Positions 16,639 to 25,031 of a stretch of 64,000 bases of DNA are shown in pieces. Numbering within the stretch: position 1 is the stretch's first letter; every line of letters starts with the position of its first letter. The notes under the pieces were generated by a model. That model was not told the DNA's origin. It worked only from the letters and a program-made list of their open reading frames with translations, and searched no databases. The stretch covers positions 124,001 to 188,000 of the forward strand of contig NZ_JBBPBZ010000004.1 in assembly GCF_038070105.1 (NCBI RefSeq), read 5' to 3'. Position numbers and translations under genes: made by a program. The DNA comes from Methylocystis sp. IM3 (GTDB taxonomy: Bacteria > Pseudomonadota > Alphaproteobacteria > Rhizobiales > Beijerinckiaceae).

Positions 16639-16651
16639 TTTTAGTCGTCAA

Positions 16652-17074
16652 ACAAAGAAACTCAGTTCAAATTTGCGCAGCCGCGCTATAGGGGCGCGAT
16701 AGCTTCCCTACAATGTGCGTTAGATCGTTCCAGCTGTTCCTTACGTTGCTTCATGCGCATTTCGGAAAAGCTCTCTTTGTGTTCGAGCTGCACAAATACG
16801 TAGTGGCGGCCATCTCATATCCCCTCAAGCATTCTGGCTTGCCGCAAGCTGCTCTTCGTGCTTGTCGGTATCCGGAAAAAGGCGAGCCGGCGGCGGGCGC
16901 TTGCAAACCATGCCCTTGCCAGAAATCTCGCGCCGGAACCTGCGCTCTCTTTTCAGGTGAGTTGAAAGGAGTCGAAATCTCGGTCGTGATTGGGTCGAGT
17001 GAGCAAATTCGCCATCCCTCGCGGCCGATAGATAAAAGTTAGAGTAGGGATTGGTTTCCCGTGACGGTTGAGGA
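16652..17074. other. Intergenic region at the junction of the metabolic and plasmid-like segments
   Basis: About 420 bases carry no convincing gene; a 109-codon open frame on the plus strand lacks a ribosome site and any known motif. Gene content changes here from molybdenum metabolism to mobile-element backbone, so this may be an old junction. No terminal repeats were seen. Confidence 0.4.
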
Positions 17075-17093
17075 CCGAGAGAGAGGCTCTCGG
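17061..17093 (+). promoter_or_regulatory. Conserved 5' leader with hairpin (copy 1)
   Basis: The leader GTGACGGTTGAGGACC is followed by CCGAGAG (17075-17081), a five-base loop and CTCTCGG (17087-17093), a 7-bp hairpin 21 bases before the DUF932 start. A nearly identical leader precedes the ParB-like gene (18424-18458). Confidence 0.6.
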
Positions 17094-17114
17094 CGTCCGT
17101 TGTGGAGAAGATCA

Positions 17115-18311
17115 ATGGCGCAGGTGGAAATTCTGGATACGGTTGGCGGCCGTGACGGCGGCTACAAGGTGGACGCGAGCCGAGGCGAGCGCATTGGCCG
17201 CGTGTCGTCGGAGTGGTTTTCTCGGCCGCAGGACGAGCGATACCTGTCCCTATCGGATCTGTTGGGCGCCGTCCGTTTGCGGACCGAGCGCAGCCGTACG
17301 AGGACAATCGAGAGCGCCGCGATCCGAGTGGAAGCCAGCCGCGACGACGCCGAACGGCTTTCACTCGCACTGCCGGGTTCCAACAGTCCGGTCGCCATGA
17401 CACATTGGAGTTTCAGCCAGCTCGCGAGCCTCGTCGGCGCGCCGGCCGCTTACCTTCGTCAACTCCCGGCGCCGCTCGCTGGAATCAACCTGCAATATGG
17501 CTTGACCTCTCATCGCGCCGAACAGGTGAAGACGCTTGAGGTCGAAAGCAATCGCGTCGAATTGCGCGCAGTGACCGGTCCCGACTATGGCCGGATCTAC
17601 GACCATGAACTCGTCTCCGCCGTGCAGCGCATCGCTGGCAATGGCGTGGGCGACACCCGCTGGAAAGTGCCTGGCGTTCTCGACTGGTCGACCGGGATCT
17701 ACAATCCCCATGTCGACGTCACCGAGGAGACGACGACGCTTTACGCCTCGGACCGGGACGTCTTCTTGTTTCTCGTCGACGATCTCAATCCAATCGAAGC
17801 CGGCAAACTCCCCGACGGCTCGCCCGATCTCTTCTTTCGCGGCTTCTACTGCTGGAATTCAGAGGTGGGCGCTAAGACGCTCGGGATCGCGAGCTTCTAT
17901 CTGCGCGCTGTTTGCCAAAATCGCAATCTCTGGGGCGTGGAGGATTTCGAAGAGATCACCATTCGCCACTCAAAATACGCCGCCGCGCGCTTCGCGCATG
18001 AGGCGGCGCCGGCGTTGGCGCGTTTCGCCGATTCTTCGCCCCTGCCGTTCATCAACGGCGTCAAGGCGGCGCGGCAACGGATCGTGGCCCGCAACGATGA
18101 CGACCGCGCGGAATTCCTGCGCAAGCGCGGATTCTCGAAAGCCGAGACGGCGAAGATCATCGGCACAGTCCTCGCCGAGGAAGGCCGCAAGCCCGAAAGC
18201 GTGTTCGATTTCGTGCAGGGCATCACTGCTGTCGCGCGGGGGAAGAGCCACCAAGACGCGCGGCTCGATTTCGAGGCGCGCGCCAAGAAGCTCTTCAAGC
18301 ACGTCGCCTGA
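17115..18311 (+). CDS. DUF932 (phage/plasmid-like) protein
   Basis: The 398 residues match DUF932, a family common on plasmids, conjugative elements and phages and without a proven function. Conserved segments include HWSFSQLASLVGAPAAYLRQ, ELRAVTGPDYGRIYDHEL, LFFRGFYCWNSEVGAKTLGI and the C-terminal helix-rich region. ATG at 17115 is chosen because GGAGAAG lies four bases upstream; an upstream GTG would include the hairpin leader. Its neighbours are ParB-like, Toprim and DUF2493 genes on the same strand, a typical alphaproteobacterial plasmid set. Shared leader sequences with the ParB-like gene suggest common post-transcriptional or transcriptional control. Confidence 0.85.
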   Translation: MAQVEILDTVGGRDGGYKVDASRGERIGRVSSEWFSRPQDERYLSLSDLLGAVRLRTERSRTRTIESAAIRVEASRDDAERLSLALPGSNSPVAMTHWSFSQLASLVGAPAAYLRQLPAPLAGINLQYGLTSHRAEQVKTLEVESNRVELRAVTGPDYGRIYDHELVSAVQRIAGNGVGDTRWKVPGVLDWSTGIYNPHVDVTEETTTLYASDRDVFLFLVDDLNPIEAGKLPDGSPDLFFRGFYCWNSEVGAKTLGIASFYLRAVCQNRNLWGVEDFEEITIRHSKYAAARFAHEAAPALARFADSSPLPFINGVKAARQRIVARNDDDRAEFLRKRGFSKAETAKIIGTVLAEEGRKPESVFDFVQGITAVARGKSHQDARLDFEARAKKLFKHVA

Positions 18312-18423
18312 CGATCTACATCTTTGCAGGGCTTGACGCGCAGCCTGCAGCTGCCGCGGCGGCTCCCTCCCCGACTAAGTGTTTGCGGCGTCGCTCTCAG
18401 AGTTAGAGGGCGGCGCTGCGCTT

Positions 18424-18458
18424 CGTGACGGTGTGGAGGTTGAGAGAGAGGCTCTCGG
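18424..18458 (+). promoter_or_regulatory. Conserved 5' leader with hairpin (copy 2)
   Basis: This is the second copy of the leader seen before the DUF932 gene: GTGACGGTGTGGAGGTT followed by GAGAG (18442-18446), a short loop and CTCTC (18452-18456). It lies about 25 bases before the ParB-like start. Confidence 0.6.
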
Positions 18459-18482
18459 TCGCCCGTCGCGGAGTTAAAGACC

Positions 18483-20621
18483 ATGACCAAGTCGGTGCAA
18501 AAAATCCAGTTGAGCGCCTCGCGCGACATCCCCTTTAACAAGCTCGTGCTGTCCCAGTCCAATGTGCGGCGGATCAAGGCAGGCGTCTCGATCGAAGAGC
18601 TGGGGGAGGACATCGCCCGCCGTACCCTCCTGCAGAGCATCACCGTGCGGCCGGTGCTCGATGACCAGGGCGCCGAGACCGGCATGTTCGAAATCCCCGC
18701 GGGTGGGCGCCGCTACCGCGCGCTGGAGCTACTGGTGAAGCAGAAGCGTCTCGCCCGCGACGCCCTGATCCCTTGCGTCGTGCGGATAGAGGGAATTGCC
18801 GAGGAAGACAGCCTTGCGGAAAACGTCCAGCGCGCGCCACTGCATCCACTCGATCAGTTCCGCGCGTTCCTGACTCTGCGCGAGAAAGGGAGTAGCGAGG
18901 AGGAGATCGCCGCCGCTTTCTTTGTCAGCGTCGCCGTCGTCAAGCAGCGCCTGCGGCTGGCCTCCGTGTCGCCCAAGCTCCTCGACGTCTATGCCGAGGA
19001 CGGCATGACCCTCGACCAGCTGATGGCCTTTACGGTCAATCCCGACCATGAGCGCCAGGAACAGGTCTGGGAAGCCATCCAGCGCTCCTATAACAAGGAA
19101 GCTTACCAGATTCGTCGGCTGCTCACTGAGGACTCTGTACGGGCCTCCGACAAACGGGCGCTGTATGTGGCCGAAGAATACATGGCTGCCGGCGGTCCCA
19201 TCATGCACGACCTCTTCCAGAGCGACGACGGCGGCTGGCTTCAGGGCGTTCCGCTGCTCGAACGGCTGGTCGCGGAGAAGCTCGCGCGCGACGCCGAGCC
19301 TCTTCGGGCAGAGGGCTGGAAATGGGTCGAGACGGCGATCGACTTCCCTTACGGCCACACCTATGGGCTTCGCCATCTGCAGGGCGAACGCCAGCCTTTG
19401 ACCGAGGAGGAAGCGGCGGCCCGCGAGGCGCTGCGGAACGAAGCCGAGAACTTGGAGGCGACCTATTCGGATTCGGAAGAGATCCCGGAGGAGGTCGACG
19501 CGCGTCTCGCCGAGATTGAGGCGGCCCTCGAAGCCTTCGAGGATCGCCCGGTTCTCTATGCCCCTGAGGAGATCGCCCGCGCTGGCGTCTTTGTCAGCAT
19601 CAACGGCGAGGGGCGTCTTCGGGTCGAGCGCGGCTACGTGCGGCCGGAGGACGAGGCGCCGATCGAAGAGCCGGAGACCCCTGAGGTCGTGACCGAGGCG
19701 GGGGAAGCCTATGCGATGCGTTCGTCGCTGGGCTCCTCATTCGCGCCCGACGACGCCGAAACCGGGCAATCCGGAGCTGTTGCGGACGAGGAGGATGAGG
19801 GGATCAGGCCCCTGCCCGACAAATTGCTCACTGAGCTGACCGCCTATCGCACGCTGGCGCTGCGCGAGGCGGTGGGCAAAGATCCATCGATCGCGTTTCT
19901 TGCGGCCCTCCACGCCATGTGTCTGCGCCTTTTCTATCGCTACGCTGTGGACAGCTGCTTCGAGATCGAAGCCAAAAACGTCTCTTTCGGCGCGCAAGCT
20001 CCGGGGCTCTCCGACACGCCGCTTGCCGCGTTGGTCGACGCCCGCCATCTCGACTGGTCCCAGCAATTGCCGGCGGAGCCGCAGGACCTGTGGGACGTGC
20101 TGACGACCCTCGACGCCGATACGCGCCAGCGTCTGTTCGCGCATTGCGTCTCGTTGGCCCTGAACGCCGTGCACGAGCCCTGGAGCCGCCGGCCGCGGGC
20201 GATCGCCCATGCCGACCGTCTCGCCTCGACGCTCTCTCTCGACGTCGCCGCGACGGGCTGGACGCCGACCGTCGACAATTTCCTCGGCCGGGTCACCAAG
20301 GCGCGCATCGTCCAGGCAGTGCGCGAGGCGAAAGGCGCCGATGTCGCCCGACGGATCGAGACGCTCAAAAAGGGCGATATGGCGCGAGAGGCGGAAACGC
20401 TTCTGACTGGCGCGGGCTGGCTGCCCGAGCCGTTGCGCACGCCGGGTCGCGGGCCGCAACCTTCCTTGGATGCGACCTCTCCTTCCCTGTCGGAAGAATC
20501 GGCGCGGCTCGAAGAAGGCGCTGCGCCAGAAAGCGAACGGACATTCGACGAAATCGTCGGGCATGACGAGGATGCCGAGCTGGCGGCAGTCGACGGCCCT
20601 CAAAGCGTCGCCGCCGAGTAA
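18483..20621 (+). CDS. ParB/Srx-domain plasmid protein
   Basis: The 712 residues begin with a ParB N-terminal nuclease-like domain (IPFNKLVLSQSNVRR, PAGGRRYRALELL, LAENVQRAPLHPLDQFRAF) and a helix-turn-helix region (EEEIAAAFFVSVAVVKQRLR). A long acidic linker with low-complexity segments (residues about 300-430) and a helical C-terminal part follow. It is far longer than segregation ParB (about 300 residues) and has no ParA partner beside it. The type is common on Rhizobiales plasmids next to DUF932 genes and probably acts in plasmid maintenance or DNA metabolism; recent work gives ParB domains CTP-binding roles. A strong terminator follows at 20646. Confidence 0.85.
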   Translation: MTKSVQKIQLSASRDIPFNKLVLSQSNVRRIKAGVSIEELGEDIARRTLLQSITVRPVLDDQGAETGMFEIPAGGRRYRALELLVKQKRLARDALIPCVVRIEGIAEEDSLAENVQRAPLHPLDQFRAFLTLREKGSSEEEIAAAFFVSVAVVKQRLRLASVSPKLLDVYAEDGMTLDQLMAFTVNPDHERQEQVWEAIQRSYNKEAYQIRRLLTEDSVRASDKRALYVAEEYMAAGGPIMHDLFQSDDGGWLQGVPLLERLVAEKLARDAEPLRAEGWKWVETAIDFPYGHTYGLRHLQGERQPLTEEEAAAREALRNEAENLEATYSDSEEIPEEVDARLAEIEAALEAFEDRPVLYAPEEIARAGVFVSINGEGRLRVERGYVRPEDEAPIEEPETPEVVTEAGEAYAMRSSLGSSFAPDDAETGQSGAVADEEDEGIRPLPDKLLTELTAYRTLALREAVGKDPSIAFLAALHAMCLRLFYRYAVDSCFEIEAKNVSFGAQAPGLSDTPLAALVDARHLDWSQQLPAEPQDLWDVLTTLDADTRQRLFAHCVSLALNAVHEPWSRRPRAIAHADRLASTLSLDVAATGWTPTVDNFLGRVTKARIVQAVREAKGADVARRIETLKKGDMAREAETLLTGAGWLPEPLRTPGRGPQPSLDATSPSLSEESARLEEGAAPESERTFDEIVGHDEDAELAAVDGPQSVAAE

Positions 20622-20645
20622 ACCTTCACGAGGTCGATTGCAGAG

Positions 20646-20675
20646 GGGCTCGCCAGCGATGGCGGGCCCTTTTTT
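20646..20675 (+). terminator. Rho-independent terminator or attenuator
   Basis: GGGCTCGCC (20646-20654) pairs with GGCGGGCCC (20661-20669) with one internal mismatch around a six-base loop and is followed by six T residues. It lies between the ParB-like stop and the Toprim start, only 15 bases before the latter, so it may act as an attenuator. Confidence 0.8.
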
Positions 20676-20690
20676 CTTGGAGGACGCGCC

Positions 20691-21734
20691 GTGTCGAGTT
20701 CAATTGCGTCGGAATTGGCGCATCGCCTGGCGCAGGACGCTGAGGCGGTCTGCCGGCACTATCTGTCGAACGGCCGCCGCCATGGCCGTTACTGGATCGT
20801 TGGAGACGCCCGTAATGCGCCTGGCCGGAGCCTGTTCGTTCGACTGACAGGTCCGGAGAGCGGCAAGGGCGCCGCCGGAAATTGGACCGATGCGGCTTTG
20901 GGCGATTATGGCGACCTGCTTGACATCATCCGCCAAAGCGTCGGGTTGAATGATTTTTCCGAGGTTCTCGACGAAGCGCGGCGCTTCCTAAGCCTGCCCC
21001 GCGACGAACCACGGCCCCAGCAAGCATTCAATTGCACGGAGCGAAGGACAGGCTTGCCGGACTCAGCGCGCCGTCTATTCGCTATGTCGCGGCCGATCGC
21101 GGGCACGTTGGCGGAGCGCTATCTGCGTCATCGCGGGATTTCAGCGCGACCGGATCTCGAAAGTCTACGATTCCATCCACGCTGTTACTATCGACCGGAA
21201 AGCGGATCGGCCTCTGAGACTTGGCCCGCGATGATCGCGGCGGTTACTAACCTCGAGGGGCAGATCACCGGCGTGCATCGCACATGGCTCGACAGGTCGG
21301 GGCGTGGCAAAGCGCCGATCATTTCCCCACGACGCGCCATGGGGGAGCTGCTTGGCAATGGCGTCCGATTTGGCGCGACGCTCGATGTGATGGCGGCGGG
21401 CGAAGGGATCGAAACCGTGATGTCGGTTCGATGTCTACTGCCCCTCATGCCGATGATCGCGGCGCTTTCTTCCGCGCACCTCGCCGCGGTCCTGTTCCCG
21501 AAGGGACTGCGCCGCCTCTATGTCCTGCGCGACAAAGACTCCGCCGGCGAAAGGGCTTCGGCGAGCCTTATCGACCGCGCGACCGCCGAGGGGATCGAGG
21601 CGATCGTCCTCACCCCCGAACAGGGCGATTTCAACGACGATTTGCGCCGCATTGGCGCACAAGGGCTGCACGCGGCGCTCAGAGGTCGCCTCGCGCCTCA
21701 GGACGTTGACCGGTTCATGAGATTGTCACCGTGA
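20691..21734 (+). CDS. Toprim-domain primase-like protein (DUF7146 type)
   Basis: This 347-residue protein resembles plasmid/phage primase-type proteins. An N-terminal segment of about 100 residues (CRHYLSNGRRHGRYWIVGDA) replaces a classical zinc finger. A DUF7146-like middle (LAERYLRHRGI) and a Toprim domain follow, with the catalytic Glu in AAGEGIETVMSV and the acidic pair in LYVLRDKDSAGERA. Toprim enzymes bind Mg2+ and act in priming or DNA cleavage. It starts with GTG preceded by TTGGAGGA six bases upstream. The gene is in line with the ParB-like and DUF2493 genes and probably serves plasmid replication or transfer. Confidence 0.82.
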   Translation: MSSSIASELAHRLAQDAEAVCRHYLSNGRRHGRYWIVGDARNAPGRSLFVRLTGPESGKGAAGNWTDAALGDYGDLLDIIRQSVGLNDFSEVLDEARRFLSLPRDEPRPQQAFNCTERRTGLPDSARRLFAMSRPIAGTLAERYLRHRGISARPDLESLRFHPRCYYRPESGSASETWPAMIAAVTNLEGQITGVHRTWLDRSGRGKAPIISPRRAMGELLGNGVRFGATLDVMAAGEGIETVMSVRCLLPLMPMIAALSSAHLAAVLFPKGLRRLYVLRDKDSAGERASASLIDRATAEGIEAIVLTPEQGDFNDDLRRIGAQGLHAALRGRLAPQDVDRFMRLSP

Positions 21735-22067
21735 CGCCACCTCACGAAGGAGCCCGCGCCCTATCCCCTGCCCTCGCGCCTTGCGTCAATCGCTTTCTTT
21801 CCTTTTGTCGGAGCTTGCCGCGTCCCGGCCTTCTGAGAGGGCGACCCTTGCGTCGGGCGCGCCGGCTTGGGCAATGGCTGCGGCCGGCTATTTTCCGTCG
21901 CGCCCTGCGGGCGCTTTACATCGCGAGGCAAAATAGCCGGCACTTCGCCATCCTTCGCTACGCTGCGCCCGGTCGCTGCGCGCCCGGTGCCAGCCGGTCC
22001 CGCCCGACGCCTTCTGTCGCCACGAAGGCCGCGAGGGTCGCGGCCGATCCGACGAAGGAGAGCGCCA
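21735..22067. other. Hairpin-rich intergenic leader
   Basis: About 330 bases without a supported gene. The region holds the inverted repeat listed at 21883-21941 and further GC-rich hairpins up to the DUF2493 ribosome site (GAAGGAGAG). Confidence 0.6.
21883..21941. repeat. 12-bp inverted repeat enclosing a GC hairpin
   Basis: GCCGGCTATTTT (21883-21894) is the exact reverse complement of AAAATAGCCGGC (21930-21941). Between them GCGCCC-TGC-GGGCGC forms a 6-bp hairpin. A similar architecture precedes the second SSB gene (32167-32249). Confidence 0.8.
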
Positions 22068-23006
22068 ATGACGACCAATCACGACGACCAAGGCATCGGG
22101 ACAATTCCTGCCGCTACCTCGACCGAGCGCGTTCTCGCCGAACTCCAACTCTACGGCTACCGCCCGTTCCAAGACGAGCCTGACCCCCGGCCGTTGCCAG
22201 ACGCTTCAGCGATCACCGGCGCCGTCGCCGACATCTTCGACGCCCTCCTCGCGACGTTGACTGACACGCGCCTCGAGCCCGATCTCGAGGAACTGCTCTG
22301 GTCCACGGTCAACCTCTTCCACCGGGCGGTCCTTCGGGTTGAACGAGAACTCGATGACAACGAGCAGGCGCAGCGGCGCAGCCAAAAGGAACAGGACGGC
22401 TCGGAAATCCGCTCGGTGGAGCTCGAGCGCCTGATCTGCGTAGGGCAAACGCTGCTCGAACGCCGCGACAGTTTGGAGCTCTTCCGCGACCAGGCCGCCG
22501 ACGCCTTCGAGTTGCACACCGGCTCCTCCTGGCGCCCCCGCTCGGGCTCCAAGGTCAACCATCGATCCTTGACGGCCGCGATGATCGACAGCCGCGATTT
22601 TCTCGCCGCCAAGCGCCGCGCCGACACCGAGCCTCTCCTTCCGGCCGGCCCACGGATCGCCTTCACTGGCGGAATCGACTTCAACGACCATCGCGCGATC
22701 TGGGATCGCCTCGACAAGGCTCTCGTCAAACATCCCGGCATGGTGCTGTTGCACGGCGGTTCGCCCAAGGGAGCTGAACTCATCGCGTCCTGCTGGGCGA
22801 ATGCTCGCAAGGTCTCGCAGATCGCGTTCAAGCCGGACTGGACACGCCACGCCAAGGCGGCGCCGTTCAAGCGCAACGATCAGATCCTCGAAACGCTTCC
22901 CATCGGCGTCATCGTCTTTCCTGGCTCGGGCGTCTCCGCCAATCTTGCCGACAAGGCGCGCAAGCTCGGCATCCCGGTGTGGCAGTTTGAGGACGGCGGC
23001 GCATGA
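22068..23006 (+). CDS. DUF2493 (SLOG-like) plasmid protein
   Basis: The 312-residue product ends in a DUF2493 domain (residues about 190-310): RIAFTGGIDFNDHRAIWDRL, VLLHGGSPKGAELIASCWA, then IGVIVFPGSGVSANLADKAR. This Rossmann-like fold belongs to the SLOG group predicted to bind nucleotide-derived ligands. The N-terminal half is helical and of unknown role. ATG at 22068 has an AGGAGAG site; the open frame extends upstream through the hairpin leader without support. Such genes are frequent on alphaproteobacterial conjugative plasmids beside Toprim and ParB-like genes. The precise function is unknown. Confidence 0.82.
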   Translation: MTTNHDDQGIGTIPAATSTERVLAELQLYGYRPFQDEPDPRPLPDASAITGAVADIFDALLATLTDTRLEPDLEELLWSTVNLFHRAVLRVERELDDNEQAQRRSQKEQDGSEIRSVELERLICVGQTLLERRDSLELFRDQAADAFELHTGSSWRPRSGSKVNHRSLTAAMIDSRDFLAAKRRADTEPLLPAGPRIAFTGGIDFNDHRAIWDRLDKALVKHPGMVLLHGGSPKGAELIASCWANARKVSQIAFKPDWTRHAKAAPFKRNDQILETLPIGVIVFPGSGVSANLADKARKLGIPVWQFEDGGA

Positions 23007-23142
23007 GCGCCGTCTATCGTTTCGTTGAGATCCCACGACAACATTTGCTCGAGTCATGCGACGCTCGATCGCGTCTTGGACATTGACGGATTCAAGCATG
23101 ACCATGGCCCAGAGGCATGGAAAGCGCCTACCGAATGTTACG

Positions 23143-23171
23143 ATGCTATGCTAAACTGTATGGTATAGCAT
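23143..23171. promoter_or_regulatory. Palindromic promoter element upstream of the SSB gene
   Basis: ATGCTATGCTAAAC and GTATGGTATAGCAT flank a central T; 11 of 14 positions are palindromic. It contains the TATGGTATA core shared with other backbone promoters (24135, 26146, 35300). It lies about 20 bases before the start codon. Confidence 0.6.
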
Positions 23172-23192
23172 GCAGCAGCGGACGCAAGCGCC

Positions 23193-23549
23193 ATGACCTC
23201 TCGAAATCTCTTCATCATTTCCGGAAACGTCTCGCAAAATCCACGTCGATTCGGCGACAACGCCCCAAAGACCGTCCTCACGGTCGCAGTCGACGATATT
23301 TGGACGGATCGCGAAACAGGAGAGAGAAAGAAGCGAACGGATTTCCTGACCGCCTATACGTTTAACAAGAAAATTGGCGACTTTGTCTTGGCGCAGGTAA
23401 AGCCAGGATATCAGGTCACGATTGACGGCCGCATCCGATCAAACTCCTACGAGAAAGGCGGCGACCGGGTCTATTCGACCGACCTCGAAATCATTCGCAT
23501 TGATGCGCACCCACCGCGAGCAGAAGCCGGCGGCGGCGTTCCCGAATGA
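23193..23549 (+). CDS. Single-strand DNA-binding (SSB-like) protein, small plasmid form
   Basis: The 118 residues form an OB-fold domain: NLFIISGNVSQNPRRFGDNA, KTVLTVAVDDIWTD, ERKKRTDFLTAYTFNKKIGD, then VKPGYQVTIDGRIRSNSYEK. It lacks the acidic C-terminal tip that chromosomal SSB uses to recruit partners. It probably coats single-stranded plasmid DNA during transfer or replication. The stop overlaps the next start (ATGA at 23546). A palindromic promoter element lies just upstream. A second, only distantly similar SSB-like protein is encoded at 32374. Confidence 0.85.
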   Translation: MTSRNLFIISGNVSQNPRRFGDNAPKTVLTVAVDDIWTDRETGERKKRTDFLTAYTFNKKIGDFVLAQVKPGYQVTIDGRIRSNSYEKGGDRVYSTDLEIIRIDAHPPRAEAGGGVPE

Positions 23550-24085
23550 CCCGCCAAAGGGTGATTTCCTTGGTTGCAGTTGGCCTCGGGCTGAGCGTCG
23601 CCAGGGCTGAGGTCTACACGCCGCAGAGCGCGCTGCAATCGACGCCCATGCGTGTCGAAGTGATCGACGCGACGTCTTTTCGCGACATAGAGACCGGAGC
23701 AGAGTACCGGCTCTATGGCATCGAGTCCTGCCTGCCGACGCAGACCGCGAATTTGAATCGTCAATCCTGGCCTTGCGGCGCCGTTGCGATCGCCTGGCTC
23801 ACGAACGCGACCCTCGCCAAATGGGTGTCCTGCAACGCGTTGCGGGAAACGGCCGGCCAGCTTCTATCCCGCTGCGCGTCGTCAGAGCATCAGGATCTCG
23901 CGGCCGACATGCTGAAAGAAGGTCTCGCGATTGTCTTGCCGATTGCCGAGGGCCAGGAGGTGCGCGCCTACAGCCAGCTGCAGGATCAGGCTCGCAAGCA
24001 ATATAGGGGATTATGGTCCAGTCAGTTTATGATGCCCTGGGATTTGAGGGCGAAGCAGGCTGGAGGGTCGGCCTCAAGCCGCTGA
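23546..24085 (+). CDS. Exported thermonuclease-like (SNase-fold) protein
   Basis: This 179-residue protein has a Sec signal peptide (residues 1-22, ARA cleavage) and an SNase-like core: VIDATSFRDIETGAEYRLYG, IAWLTNATLAKWVSC and DMLKEGLAIVLPIAEGQEVR followed by YRGLW. Thermonuclease-family proteins on conjugative plasmids are usually exported nucleases. The typical catalytic Arg/Glu positions are not obvious here, so activity is doubtful. It overlaps the SSB gene by four bases and is probably cotranscribed with it. It may act in the periplasm during DNA transfer. Confidence 0.72.
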   Translation: MTRQRVISLVAVGLGLSVARAEVYTPQSALQSTPMRVEVIDATSFRDIETGAEYRLYGIESCLPTQTANLNRQSWPCGAVAIAWLTNATLAKWVSCNALRETAGQLLSRCASSEHQDLAADMLKEGLAIVLPIAEGQEVRAYSQLQDQARKQYRGLWSSQFMMPWDLRAKQAGGSASSR

Positions 24086-24134
24086 GCAAGGACGGCCAGC
24101 GGCTTGATCTCGCGCTCTAAATAGGGTTAGGATC

Positions 24135-24157
24135 CTCTATCATACTATATGGTAGAG
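24135..24157. promoter_or_regulatory. Palindromic promoter element upstream of the lipoprotein gene
   Basis: CTCTATCATAC, a central T and ATATGGTAGAG give a palindrome with 9 of 11 matching pairs. The -10-like CTATAT (24144-24149) lies only about 10 bases before the ATG at 24160, so the transcript may be leaderless. Confidence 0.6.
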
Positions 24158-24159
24158 AG

Positions 24160-24765
24160 ATGTCCGCGCGCGCTGCCCTTCTTATCGCTCCCTTGATCTT
24201 GGGCGGCCTCGCCGGCTGCGAGGCGCCAAGGGCTCAATATTCTTCTATGGCCGAGGCGCCGGCGCGCGATCGACTTCTCGCGCCCCGGGAGGTGGTTCCC
24301 GGCCGTCTCGCATACGCCGACGCGCCGGACGCTTTCGCGCCAGTTCTGGCAAGCCGTGTCGCCTATCCCACCCAGGCCCAGGCAAATTACGCTTTTCAAC
24401 GCTCCTGGGCGTCGAGCGAGCAGTCCGGCGGCGCTCCTTTGGCCCTCATCGGTGGCGATCCCAAGAGCTCTGATCGCGGGCCCGTTCGCGTCCGGCTCTT
24501 CGCCTGTCGCTCGGGCGCCTTGGACGACATCACCGGACGAATTGTACCGCCTCGCGGACGTGTCGTGCACTGCGCGACGGATTTCCTCGACTCGAAGGAT
24601 CGTCGATTGTTCCGTGAAACCGTGAACTTCTTTGATGAGCGCAGCGCATGGCGGATGGCGCAAACGGCGCCGCCCCAAGCCCAGGCGCCGTGGATTGCTC
24701 CCGAATCCTCGCCGAAGGATTATTTCTCTTGGGCGCCATGGGGACAGCGCACGACGCCCTACTGA
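24160..24765 (+). CDS. Plasmid-encoded lipoprotein of unknown function
   Basis: The 201 residues start with a type II signal peptide and lipobox (LILGGLAGC, Cys 20). The mature region has no family I recognise; two cysteines (FACRSG and VVHCATDF) could form a disulphide, and the sequence VRVRLFACRSGALDDITGRI is repeated nowhere else. It lies between the thermonuclease-like and acyltransferase genes and has its own palindromic promoter element directly upstream. A role at the cell envelope during conjugation, such as exclusion or pilus support, would be a guess. Confidence 0.7.
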   Translation: MSARAALLIAPLILGGLAGCEAPRAQYSSMAEAPARDRLLAPREVVPGRLAYADAPDAFAPVLASRVAYPTQAQANYAFQRSWASSEQSGGAPLALIGGDPKSSDRGPVRVRLFACRSGALDDITGRIVPPRGRVVHCATDFLDSKDRRLFRETVNFFDERSAWRMAQTAPPQAQAPWIAPESSPKDYFSWAPWGQRTTPY

Positions 24766-25031
24766 CCCGTTGCAGGGCGACTCTTCCTGGCCCAGCGACG
24801 CGATCGACGTCATTGGCGCTCGACGGGCGCGGAAGCTTTTCGGAGCCCGGATGGAGGAACCTCGACCGAAGGGGGCCGCGCATCAAGCGTTTGTGCTCGC
24901 AACGTTGAACTCCCGACACCGACATTGGTGGATCAGAAAATCGCATGTACGGCTGCGGAGGACCCAGACTTTTCTGCGGGGGGCCCGAAGGCGCAATGCG
25001 ACGACGCTGAGGCCCGTTTCCTTATGTACCG
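24766..25031. other. Convergent gap without gene
   Basis: About 265 bases between convergent genes; no gene or clear terminator hairpin was recognised. Confidence 0.4.

Noticed and set aside
16713..17042. 109-codon plus-strand frame in the junction region
   Set aside because: No ribosome site, no family, odd composition; not convincing as a gene.
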